Position numbers and translations under genes: made by a program. 64,000 bases of DNA, from positions 124,001-188,000 of the forward strand of contig SCRN01000043.1 in assembly GCA_004322045.1 (NCBI GenBank), in the 5' to 3' direction. Positions 35,446 to 42,907 of the stretch are shown one piece after another. The notes under the pieces were generated by a model that worked only from the letters and a program-made list of their open reading frames with translations, made no database searches and was not told the DNA's origin. The DNA is from Paraburkholderia sp. GTDB lineage: Bacteria > Pseudomonadota > Gammaproteobacteria > Burkholderiales > Burkholderiaceae. The first letter of the stretch is position 1. Each line of letters begins with the position of its first letter.

Positions 35446-35938
35446 AAATGATAGGCCAATTTCGATTCGTCGATTCGATAAATCCGATCTGAATCGCGTG
35501 CTTAGGTTGGTGTCTCAAATCGACTCACCGGAAGATCTCGTAATGGCCGCGCAGGCGCAATTCACTCGAGAATTCGAAGAGAAACCTTGCGATGAGGCGA
35601 GGTTTGTTGCGGATTACGCCGGTGTTGTCATCGGAACTATGGGATGTAGTCGTGGCCCCATCCCCTCAAAGCTCGCCTTGTGGGCGGATTGGCTTGTCGT
35701 CGATAAAAGATTTCGTCGACAAAATGTGGCGACGTTGCTCTATAAGAATGTTGAAAATTTCGCAATGACACTTGGGAAAAAATATTTGTGTCTGGATGTC
35801 GGCAACATTGATGCACAACGCGCCGCGTATGCCTTTCATTTCAGAAATGGTTTTCAAATTGTTGGGCAGATCCCTGATTACTGGGGAGAGTTGCAACACC
35901 TAAACATCATGACCAAATATCTGGCTAAAAAGGATTGA
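35435..35938 (+). CDS. GNAT-family N-acetyltransferase
   Basis: A 167-residue protein; the start at 35435 (MPTRNDRPISIRRF) overlaps the preceding gene by 11 bases. The GNAT fold is visible: a beta strand with ADWLVVDKRFRRQNVATLL, where R-R-Q-N-V-A matches the acetyl-CoA pyrophosphate loop, then LCLDVGNIDAQRAAYAFHFR and the C-terminal NGFQIVG. It would acetylate an amine, plausibly one installed by either aminotransferase of the operon (inference). Base composition is strikingly AT-rich for this genome: 35701-35760 has 21 G+C of 60 bases. That supports recent transfer from a lower-G+C donor. Confidence 0.85.
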   Translation: MPTRNDRPISIRRFDKSDLNRVLRLVSQIDSPEDLVMAAQAQFTREFEEKPCDEARFVADYAGVVIGTMGCSRGPIPSKLALWADWLVVDKRFRRQNVATLLYKNVENFAMTLGKKYLCLDVGNIDAQRAAYAFHFRNGFQIVGQIPDYWGELQHLNIMTKYLAKKD

Positions 35939-35945
35939 TGTCGAC

Positions 35946-36467
35946 ATGACAATTTTGTGCGAGATTATAGAGCTTCAGGCCCTCGTCGATCGTTATCGAA
36001 CCGACGGGTTACTAGTGGGGCTTTGCCACGGTTGCTTCGATATTGTTCATTGCGGACACATTTATCACCTGCGTCAAGCCAAGGCGCTTGTAGATCGCCT
36101 TTTCGTATCGGTCACGGCCGATAAGTTCGTCAATAAGGGCCCGGACAGGCCGGTATTTGCTGCTGGCGCGCGCGCGGAACTCATCGCGTCGATTCGTTAC
36201 TGTGATCACGTCTTCGTGAATTATTCGATGACGGCAGAAAGCGTTATTTCAGCGCTCCGGCCGGATGTGTTTTTCAAAGGGGCTGACTATCAATCCGCCG
36301 TGGATCCAAGACTGAGCGCTGAGCGGTCGATCGTCGAACGCAACGGCGGGCGCGTGGTGCTTACGGACAACGCCGTGATGGATTCAACGTCACGAATCGC
36401 GCATGTCATCATGTCCACGCACATGCAAACAGCAAGGGGGCGAAATGAAATCACTGCTGCTGCTTGA
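35946..36467 (+). CDS. Nucleotidyltransferase of the HldE-C/TagD (cytidylyltransferase) fold
   Basis: A 173-residue alpha/beta phosphodiesterase-superfamily nucleotidyltransferase. The N-terminal motif GCFDIVHCGHIYHL contains the HxGH signature (His35 to His38) that binds the nucleotide phosphates, and the second half has ALRPDVFFKGADY and the DSTSRI segment in place of the usual ISTT-type motif. Relatives activate heptose 1-phosphate with ATP (HldE C-domain) or glycerol 3-phosphate and phosphoethanolamine with CTP. No heptose kinase or isomerase gene is present here, so the substrate is open. It follows the GNAT gene by seven bases and overlaps the HAD gene by 23. Confidence 0.83.
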   Translation: MTILCEIIELQALVDRYRTDGLLVGLCHGCFDIVHCGHIYHLRQAKALVDRLFVSVTADKFVNKGPDRPVFAAGARAELIASIRYCDHVFVNYSMTAESVISALRPDVFFKGADYQSAVDPRLSAERSIVERNGGRVVLTDNAVMDSTSRIAHVIMSTHMQTARGRNEITAAA

Positions 36468-37098
36468 TCTTGACGGAACCCTAATCGACACGCCGCACTA
36501 TGAAGCATGGCGCCGCGCGGCAGCTCGTATGGGCATCATTGATTTTACGTACCACGAGTATGTCGTTCACCTGGCTGGGCGACCGCGTCAGGAAGGGGCC
36601 GTTCGTTTGTTGGAATTGAAAAAAGGTGATGCGCGACGGACGGTGTGCGGCTCCGACGACGTTAGCGCGTTGGCGCACGCCAAGCAAGCAGAGTTCTTGC
36701 GGCTCGCGGCACGGACGCAGCTTTTCGAAGACGCACGTCGGTTACTCGAGCGTGTGCGGAGCACTGACCAATGCGTCAAATTCTATACGGCGTCGGAGAA
36801 CGCGGCCAGTCTATTCAAAGCTGCTCTGCGCGGATCCGAGCAGTCGGTGATTCGGGGATGCATGGTCCGGCAACGCGGCGACCAGACACGAGAAGCGCTA
36901 TTCGCATCGCTCGCGAGCGAGTATCCGCGAGAAGCGATGATCCTTGTGGACGACGCGCCGCACGCTGTCGACGCTGCCTGCCGGCTCGGAATGCGAGGCT
37001 ATCAGATTCGCCGCAACGAATACGCGCCCGTACCGACTGAGTCGTGCGCGCGCACGATCCCGACGCTCGACGATATCACGCTGCCGATTCGTTATTGA
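36445..37098 (+). CDS. HAD-superfamily hydrolase, beta-phosphoglucomutase/phosphatase-like
   Basis: A 217-residue HAD enzyme; the start at 36445 follows AAGGGGG and overlaps the previous gene by 23 bases. Motif I is LLLLDLDGTLIDT with nucleophile Asp8 and acid Asp10; the cap has HLAGRPRQEGAVRLLELKKG, similar to beta-phosphoglucomutase-type caps; motif II TASENA and motif IV MILVDDAPHAVDAA follow. It could be a phosphatase for a sugar phosphate, or a mutase interconverting beta-hexose 1-phosphate and 6-phosphate. The second option fits the GH65 phosphorylase two genes on, because GH65 enzymes release beta-glucose 1-phosphate and are often paired with such a HAD protein. Confidence 0.82.
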   Translation: MKSLLLLDLDGTLIDTPHYEAWRRAAARMGIIDFTYHEYVVHLAGRPRQEGAVRLLELKKGDARRTVCGSDDVSALAHAKQAEFLRLAARTQLFEDARRLLERVRSTDQCVKFYTASENAASLFKAALRGSEQSVIRGCMVRQRGDQTREALFASLASEYPREAMILVDDAPHAVDAACRLGMRGYQIRRNEYAPVPTESCARTIPTLDDITLPIRY

Positions 37099-37111
37099 CA
37101 AAGGACATGTA

Positions 37112-38158
37112 ATGAGTGAATGCAAAAATGTGCTGGTAACCGGCGGAGCTGGGTACATCGGGGCACGTTTGATCCCAAAACTCGTGGCTGAAGGGTACTC
37201 GGTTCGCGTTCTCGACGCGCAATTCTTTGCGGGTGGGTCGCAACGGTTCCTAAATCAGCGTCGAATCGAAACGGTCAGAGGCGATATCCGGGACGATGCG
37301 CTTGTAGAGGACGCGCTACGTGGGGTTCATACGGTAATACACCTTGCCGCGGTTGCAAACGATCCCAGTTTCAACAGTGACCCGGCGGTGAGCCGGTCGA
37401 TCAATATCGACTGTCTCCCCCACCTCATGTGCACCGCAAAGCGCTCCGGCTGCCGTCGCTTCATTTATGCGTCGTCTGCGAGCGTGTACGGCGTCAACGC
37501 CGATCCTGTCGTCGATGAGGCCCAACCATGCGTACCCGTGACGGACTATAACCGATACAAGGCACAGGGCGAGGCGATGCTCTTCGAACTGGACGACTCG
37601 TCGTTCGAAACGATTGCCGTGCGCGCCGCCACCGTTTGCGGCTGGTCGCCCAGGCAGCGTCTCGACCTGACTGTCAACATACTGACGGCCAGCGCCCTCG
37701 CGGAGGGGGAAATCACGGTACTTGGCGGACATCAATATCGGCCGAACGTGCATATTGCCGACCTCTGCCGCCTATACGCATTGCTTGTCAAGAAAGAGTC
37801 CTTAGGCGCGCTATGTGGGCGTCCGATCAACGTCGGCAACGAGAATCACACCGTGGCTGAACTAGCGGAGCGCGTCAAAACGGTAGTCGACCGCTACTTA
37901 GGGACGGACGTGCTGATTCGGATTGCGCCTTCCGACGATATTCGATCCTACAGGCTTGATTCAGCGCTGATACGGCGCGAACTCGGGTTTGAGTTTGCAT
38001 ATTCGATTCGGGACGCAGTGCTGGAGCTATGCGAGCGCTGGCAATCAGGTTGGTTCAACGACAGTCCGAATGTTCTCACAGATCCCCGTTACCACAACCT
38101 GTTGAACATGCGCTCGTTAAACTGGTCCTACCGTTCCCCGGCGGGGCGCGCATGCTGA
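37112..38158 (+). CDS. NAD-dependent sugar epimerase/dehydratase (extended SDR)
   Basis: A 348-residue extended short-chain dehydrogenase of the nucleotide-sugar-modifying type. The Rossmann motif is NVLVTGGAGYIGARLIPKL, the catalytic region has [11 protein letters not shown] and Tyr146-x3-Lys150 in TDYNRYK, and the RPNVHIADLCRLY segment is typical of 4-epimerases and 4,6-dehydratases. The ATG at 37112 follows AAAGGA, 13 bases after the HAD gene. It would oxidise a sugar nucleotide or sugar phosphate, making the keto group an aminotransferase needs (inference). It overlaps the GH65 gene by seven bases (ATGCTGA). Confidence 0.88.
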   Translation: MSECKNVLVTGGAGYIGARLIPKLVAEGYSVRVLDAQFFAGGSQRFLNQRRIETVRGDIRDDALVEDALRGVHTVIHLAAVANDPSFNSDPAVSRSINIDCLPHLMCTAKRSGCRRFIYASSASVYGVNADPVVDEAQPCVPVTDYNRYKAQGEAMLFELDDSSFETIAVRAATVCGWSPRQRLDLTVNILTASALAEGEITVLGGHQYRPNVHIADLCRLYALLVKKESLGALCGRPINVGNENHTVAELAERVKTVVDRYLGTDVLIRIAPSDDIRSYRLDSALIRRELGFEFAYSIRDAVLELCERWQSGWFNDSPNVLTDPRYHNLLNMRSLNWSYRSPAGRAC

Positions 38159-40422
38159 TCATTTCCCACAGGGATCAACATGAATCGGTGGCCGCACTAA
38201 ACCGTGCATCGTCATCCTTCGTCTCATGTATGACCACATTGGCCAATACGCTCATCGGCGTGCGACCTCATGTACCTGATAGTTCATCGCGCGCTAGGAA
38301 GTTGCAATTGCTCGCGACGGGTGTGTACGCCCCGGGCACGGGCGTGGCGCGCGAGATCGTTTCATTGCCCGCCCCGCGCATTCTTCGAATCTACAACGTG
38401 CGTACCGGCGAGCCGGCTTTGCGCGCAAACGGCACGACCGCGAGGGTCGTGCTTTCCCTTGACGACGCGGTTGTAGAGAGTACCGAACATTTGCAGATCG
38501 GGGGCGTAAGGTTCGAACTCGTGGTCAGGCAATTTATCGACGTGCAGGAAAAGTCGAGCGTTTCCACTTCGATCCGATTACAGCGGATGAGTGACGGTTG
38601 CGTCGCGCCAAGCTTGGTACGAGTGGACTACGGCATCGATGATTCTGCAGTCAACGAATACTTGGGCAGTTCGCGATGGCTGACGGCTCGATATTATGAC
38701 ATCGAGTCATGCCGACAAGGCGATCGCCATTTCAGTGCAATTGTCGTTACCGACGAACACCGGTTGCGCTACGACGTGCAAGTCGAACCATCACCGCACT
38801 CTGGTGCCCATACATCGACTTGGAGTGATGTCGAGCAAGGCTGCGTGATATCCGCCACCTTCGACTTTTCCATGGCGGACTGCCGGCATCTCTTCACCTG
38901 CTGGCAGGTGCGCCCGGCGTTGGAATTCCCATGCTCAGGGCAGGTCCGTGCAATGTCGGAATTTTTGGATATTGAAAGCGAACACCGCGCTCTTTGGGCC
39001 GCGATTTGGAAAAGCCATTTCGTGCAGATCGACGCCAATCAAGCGCCCGTCGAGTTGGGAGTGAAGTACGCCGTATTCCAGCTGCTTCAGCATGGCACAG
39101 GTCCTCAACATCCAGAGCGCGGTTTCATTTCGCCGGCGCGTGGACTCACGAGTACGTATCACTCGGGGGCGACGTTCTTTGACACCGAACTACACAAGTG
39201 CATTTTTTGGATATGGAATGATCCGATTATGGCAAGGGCACTCATCGATTATCGATATCTCCACCTGGAGGACGCTGTCCGGTTTGCAAATGCCACCGGC
39301 TTCTCAGGCGCACGATTTCCCGAGGCTTCGAATGATCGGGGTGGGGAAAACGGGCCGCGCTACGTCCTGCTCTATCCGAGTGCGGAGATAACGCGCGAGT
39401 GGAGTGTCGACGAAGTCCTGCACATATCAGCGAACGTTTGTTATGCCGTGCATCGGTACTGGACCGTCACCCGTGACGACGCGTATATGAGTGACCGCGG
39501 TAGCGAAATCGCCATGGCATGCGCGAGATTTTCCGTATCAGCATTGACATGGTCGGATAGCAAGCAGGCGTATGTTGTTAATCGTGTAATGGGTCCCGAT
39601 GAATACCACTACCATGTCGACAATAGCTTTTACACGAATTACTCTCTCAGTTGGTGCATTCAGTTCGCACTGTCGTTGATCGACCTCGGGTTGGTGCGTG
39701 AATTCCGAGCCGATGAGGTGGCGCATTGGCGACGCCTTGCAAGCAGCATATATCTTCCATGGATGGAGGCTGACGGCATCTCGATTCCCGAGGAGTTTGA
39801 CGGATACGCGAATCTACCCGATACGCCGCTGCGCGTCGCGAAAGGAAGCGGGCCGCAATTTGTTAGCGAGCTCGAACGACATTCAGCGGAAAAGATGGAG
39901 AACTTTCCTTCGAAAGTCATAAAGCAAGCCGATGTGGTCTTACTTCTCTCACTGTTTCCGCAGCACTTCTCACATGAGGTCAAGCGCGCCGCGTTGGCGT
40001 TCTACGAGCCTCGAACGGTACATGAATCGTCACTGAGCTACGGGCCCCACGCCGTGCTCGCCGCCGATGTCGGCGAGTCCTCGGCTTGTGCTGATTTCAT
40101 CGCGCGTGCGAGCCGCTACAACCTCGACTTTACCAAGGTGGACGACTATGGCAACGGCTTGCATTTATCCGCGTACGCCGGTGCTTGGCAAGGGCTCGTC
40201 GAGGGGATGGCCGGACTTCGCGTCGAGGGCGATGGTCTGTCATTCCGACCGCAGTTGCCGGAACAGTGGAATTCCTACCAGTTCACGATTTGCTTTAGAG
40301 GCAGGAGATTACACGTCACCGTTCCCGCTAACGGCGCGATACAGATTGAACACGACGGCAACAGCTTACCCGTTCAATGGCGTGCGGACGGACGAGCGCA
40401 CTGTTGCGGAGCGTGCGCGTGA
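38152..40422 (+). CDS. Glycoside hydrolase family 65 (disaccharide phosphorylase-like) enzyme
   Basis: A 756-residue GH65 protein, normal length for maltose, trehalose and kojibiose phosphorylases. An N-terminal beta-sandwich (about residues 1-270) is joined by a helical linker to the (alpha/alpha)6 barrel. The barrel carries FFDTELHKCIFWIW, the catalytic motif MGPDEYHYHVDNSFYTNYSL with the presumed acid Glu484, the phosphate-region segments KQADVVLLLSLFP and YEPRTVHESSLSYGPHAVLA, and a C-terminal sandwich. GH65 enzymes break or form alpha-glucosidic bonds with inorganic phosphate and beta-glucose 1-phosphate. Replacement of the usual Glu after GPDEYH by Tyr is atypical. Inside a biosynthetic operon it may build a glycosidic bond rather than degrade sugar (inference). 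Confidence 0.88.
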   Translation: MLIISHRDQHESVAALNRASSSFVSCMTTLANTLIGVRPHVPDSSSRARKLQLLATGVYAPGTGVAREIVSLPAPRILRIYNVRTGEPALRANGTTARVVLSLDDAVVESTEHLQIGGVRFELVVRQFIDVQEKSSVSTSIRLQRMSDGCVAPSLVRVDYGIDDSAVNEYLGSSRWLTARYYDIESCRQGDRHFSAIVVTDEHRLRYDVQVEPSPHSGAHTSTWSDVEQGCVISATFDFSMADCRHLFTCWQVRPALEFPCSGQVRAMSEFLDIESEHRALWAAIWKSHFVQIDANQAPVELGVKYAVFQLLQHGTGPQHPERGFISPARGLTSTYHSGATFFDTELHKCIFWIWNDPIMARALIDYRYLHLEDAVRFANATGFSGARFPEASNDRGGENGPRYVLLYPSAEITREWSVDEVLHISANVCYAVHRYWTVTRDDAYMSDRGSEIAMACARFSVSALTWSDSKQAYVVNRVMGPDEYHYHVDNSFYTNYSLSWCIQFALSLIDLGLVREFRADEVAHWRRLASSIYLPWMEADGISIPEEFDGYANLPDTPLRVAKGSGPQFVSELERHSAEKMENFPSKVIKQADVVLLLSLFPQHFSHEVKRAALAFYEPRTVHESSLSYGPHAVLAADVGESSACADFIARASRYNLDFTKVDDYGNGLHLSAYAGAWQGLVEGMAGLRVEGDGLSFRPQLPEQWNSYQFTICFRGRRLHVTVPANGAIQIEHDGNSLPVQWRADGRAHCCGACA

Positions 40423-41660
40423 GATCCTTCGCCGAGCGCATGTCGCCGTATCGAGACGCTCTGCGCTTCACATCCTTTCGGATGCTGCTGACTGGCCAGG
40501 GACTGTCGATGGCGGGCGATGCGGTTTGTCTCGCAGCCCTGCCTCTCGCGGTCATTCACGCGGGGCTTACGGCCGACATCTTCGGTTTCCTGATGGCCGC
40601 CGTGGGCATCGGCACGGTGGTCGGTGCGATTGCCGGTGGGGTGCTCGCAGATAGCAGATCGCCGAAGCACGTGCTGATCGCAACCGACGTTTCGCGCGGC
40701 ACAGTGCAGATTTCCGTGGTCGCTCTAATGACGTGCGGCGCTCCTTCTTGGTGCCTCGTATTTGCCTATCTCGTGTTCGGCATCGGGATCGGCATCTCGC
40801 GTCCATGCACCCAGGTATTGCTCGCCAATCTGCTGCCGAAAGAGGCCTTGATTGCCGGCAACGGGGCGATGAACTTCCTCGACAACCTCGTTGCGGTCAT
40901 TTTTCCGGCCACGCTAGGCGTCTTGATCATTGTGTGGGATCCCGTGTGGGGCGTGCTCATCGACGGGGTCACGTTTTTTGCCGCTGCGATGTTTACCGTC
41001 CTGGTGCCAAACCAAGGCAGGCTGGATTGCGGCGATGAGTTCTCGATGCGCAAAGCATTCGATGGCCTCGCGATCATCGTCCGTAAGCGCGAATTATTGT
41101 TGGGCTTTTTCGCAACCCTTTTCGTCAATGTTTTTTGCTTTCCGGTTTTTTTGGTAGTCGCCCCCTATGCGGTGAGCGATCGCTTTGGCGACACCATGTG
41201 GGGAATATGCCTTGCAGCGTCCGGATTGGGAGCATGCCTTGGGTCCGTCATCACGGTGCTAGCGTGCGGGCATCGGCGTCTCATCGCACTCGCGGTTACC
41301 TGCGGGGTACTTCTCTGCGGTGCGCTGGCCGTGCTGGGATTGGGGGATCTCGGCTGGATGGCGGTGCTGGGTGCCACGTTCGTTGGCATTGTCGAGGCGT
41401 CTTGGCTGACGGGCTGGGCAACGGCGATGCAGACCCATTCACCCGAAAAAGATCTGGGCAAGGTTGTCGCGGTCGACACGTTCGTGACTAGTGGCTTGCA
41501 TCCGTTTATTTACGTGGGCGGGAGCCTCGTAGGGCAGGCGGTCGGTTACGCCCACACCCTCACGATTGCTGCCGTTGTCAGCGCGGCCGGAACCCTGGCA
41601 ATCGGGCTGGTGGGCACCAAGCGAAGCGCGCAAAGGGTGACTTATGATCAGATGCAATAA
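40419..41660 (+). CDS. MFS-family exporter, about 12 helices
   Basis: A 413-residue major facilitator, probably a drug/proton antiporter-type exporter of the EntS group. The start is taken as GTG at 40419, which overlaps the GH65 stop in a GTGA arrangement; ATG at 40440 is an alternative. Twelve hydrophobic segments are visible, with the MFS loop-2/3 motif represented by GGVLADSRSPKHVLIATDVS and IGIGISRPCTQVLLANLLPK. Being last but one in a biosynthetic operon, it probably exports the product. A decayed related copy of its 5' end lies at 30739-30856 at the other end of the island. Confidence 0.88.
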   Translation: MRSFAERMSPYRDALRFTSFRMLLTGQGLSMAGDAVCLAALPLAVIHAGLTADIFGFLMAAVGIGTVVGAIAGGVLADSRSPKHVLIATDVSRGTVQISVVALMTCGAPSWCLVFAYLVFGIGIGISRPCTQVLLANLLPKEALIAGNGAMNFLDNLVAVIFPATLGVLIIVWDPVWGVLIDGVTFFAAAMFTVLVPNQGRLDCGDEFSMRKAFDGLAIIVRKRELLLGFFATLFVNVFCFPVFLVVAPYAVSDRFGDTMWGICLAASGLGACLGSVITVLACGHRRLIALAVTCGVLLCGALAVLGLGDLGWMAVLGATFVGIVEASWLTGWATAMQTHSPEKDLGKVVAVDTFVTSGLHPFIYVGGSLVGQAVGYAHTLTIAAVVSAAGTLAIGLVGTKRSAQRVTYDQMQ

Positions 41661-42738
41661 CGTCCAAGAACAGACGTCCGATTTGTCTGAATTGTTCATT
41701 GAACGGTGGCGCCATGTTCTCGCCGCCGGGGATTTCGTGCTCGGTGAGGAAGTCGACTTGTTCGAGAACTGGATGTCGCGGCGCTGCAGCGGTGCTTATG
41801 CGGTATCAATGAATTCCGCCACCGACGCTTTGTTTCTCGCGTTGCGGGCGCTCGGAATCGGGGTGGGCGATGAAGTCATCACGTGTTCGAATACGTTCAT
41901 TGCTACCGTCGGCGCGGTTGTCGCTGCGGGTGCCCGGCCCGTCCTGGCGGATGTCGGCGATGATGAACTCATGCACGTCGACTTGATCGCGCCGCTGATC
42001 AACGCTCGGACGCGCGCCGTTATACCCGTTCATCTTCGGGGGCGGCCGGTTGACATCGGCGCGATCGTTGCGTTGTGCCGCCCCCGAGGCATAGCGGTGG
42101 TGGAGGATTGCGCCCAAGCAATCGGAACGACGATCGACGGCCGCCAAGTCGGTACTGACGGCGATGCCGCGGCGTTTTCGCTGCATCCGCTAAAGACACT
42201 CGGCTGCTTAGGCGACGGTGGTGTGCTGGTCACGACTAATCCGGGCATCGTGGAATACGTCATGAATGCGCGCAACCACGGCTTGCTCACGCGCGAGGAG
42301 TCGGTCGCGTTCGGGATCAATTCTCGGCTCGATACCCTGCAGGCGGCCGCGTTGAATGTCAAAGCCGCATATGTCGACCAATGGTTGCGCCGTCGTAGGG
42401 AAATTGCCGCCTTCTACGACGAAGCACTCGCCGAAACCGCAACGGGGACAGATCTAGGGAAGAGCAAGCCAGGGAACGCCTATTACCACTATGTTGTTCG
42501 ATCCAAGAACCGAGATGAGCTGCTTCGACACATGGCAATGCATGGCATTCAGGCGGCAATCCACTATCCGATCCCTATTCATCGGCAAAAGGCATGGTTG
42601 TGCAGTCAGCCATCAGTATCGTTGCCGACGACGGAGGGATACGCTCGGGAAATCGTCACCATTCCCTGCCACCATCATCTGTCGGACAGCGACGTCGAAA
42701 GCGTCGTGAGGGCGATACGACGGTTCGACACCAGGTAG
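41644..42738 (+). CDS. DegT/DnrJ/EryC1/StrS family sugar aminotransferase
   Basis: A 364-residue PLP aminotransferase of the kind that converts keto-sugars to amino-sugars. Family features: MNSATDALFLALRALGIGVG, VVEDCAQAIGTTIDGRQVG with PLP-binding Asp155, the internal-aldimine Lys184 in FSLHPLKTLGCLGDGGVLVT, and FGINSRLDTLQAAALNVK followed by AIHYPIPIH near the end. It starts 17 bases inside the MFS gene. With the SDR enzyme as keto-forming partner and the GNAT as possible acetylating partner, it points to an amino-sugar in the product (inference). It is the last large gene of the island. Confidence 0.93.
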   Translation: MIRCNNVQEQTSDLSELFIERWRHVLAAGDFVLGEEVDLFENWMSRRCSGAYAVSMNSATDALFLALRALGIGVGDEVITCSNTFIATVGAVVAAGARPVLADVGDDELMHVDLIAPLINARTRAVIPVHLRGRPVDIGAIVALCRPRGIAVVEDCAQAIGTTIDGRQVGTDGDAAAFSLHPLKTLGCLGDGGVLVTTNPGIVEYVMNARNHGLLTREESVAFGINSRLDTLQAAALNVKAAYVDQWLRRRREIAAFYDEALAETATGTDLGKSKPGNAYYHYVVRSKNRDELLRHMAMHGIQAAIHYPIPIHRQKAWLCSQPSVSLPTTEGYAREIVTIPCHHHLSDSDVESVVRAIRRFDTR

Positions 42739-42750
42739 TGCGATATCAGG

Positions 42751-42764
42751 AACGCGGATGGCGC
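42751..42764. repeat. 14-bp direct repeat, right copy, at the island edge
   Basis: AACGCGGATGGCGC repeats the sequence at 31080-31093. It starts 13 bases after the stop of the DegT gene and overlaps the start of the small ORF at 42758. See the left copy for the caution about chance. Confidence 0.35.
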
Positions 42765-42853
42765 TGCGTTCGATAAGTCCCACACTCGCACCGGCCATGC
42801 CCGAGTTCAACTGGGTTCAGCAGCTCAGTTGCCGCGGCATGCGTCCATCCTGA
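42758..42853 (+). CDS. Possible 31-residue peptide at the end of the island operon
   Basis: The frame starts ATGGCGCTGCGT, has AGGAA five bases upstream, and ends with TGA at 42851-42853. It encodes 31 residues, beginning MALRSISPTLAPAMPEFNWV and ending QQLSCRGMRPS, with one Cys and one Trp. It lies 19 bases after the DegT aminotransferase and just before a strong hairpin, so it would be transcribed with the operon. No leader-peptidase or RiPP-modifying enzyme is next to it, and an ORF this short can be chance. Confidence 0.25.
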   Translation: MALRSISPTLAPAMPEFNWVQQLSCRGMRPS

Positions 42854-42863
42854 CGTCGCTCGC

Positions 42864-42891
42864 CGGCCCGCGCCCTTCGGGCGGCGGGCCG
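42864..42891. terminator. Strong hairpin between the island operon and the DUF979 gene
   Basis: CGGCCCGC at 42864-42871 pairs with GCGGGCCG at 42884-42891, extended by GCCC (42872-42875) with GGGC (42879-42882) around a TTC loop and one bulged G. It sits between convergent transcription units and probably ends both, though no T-run is present. Confidence 0.55.
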
Positions 42892-42907
42892 TACGCTTCA
42901 GATGCCC

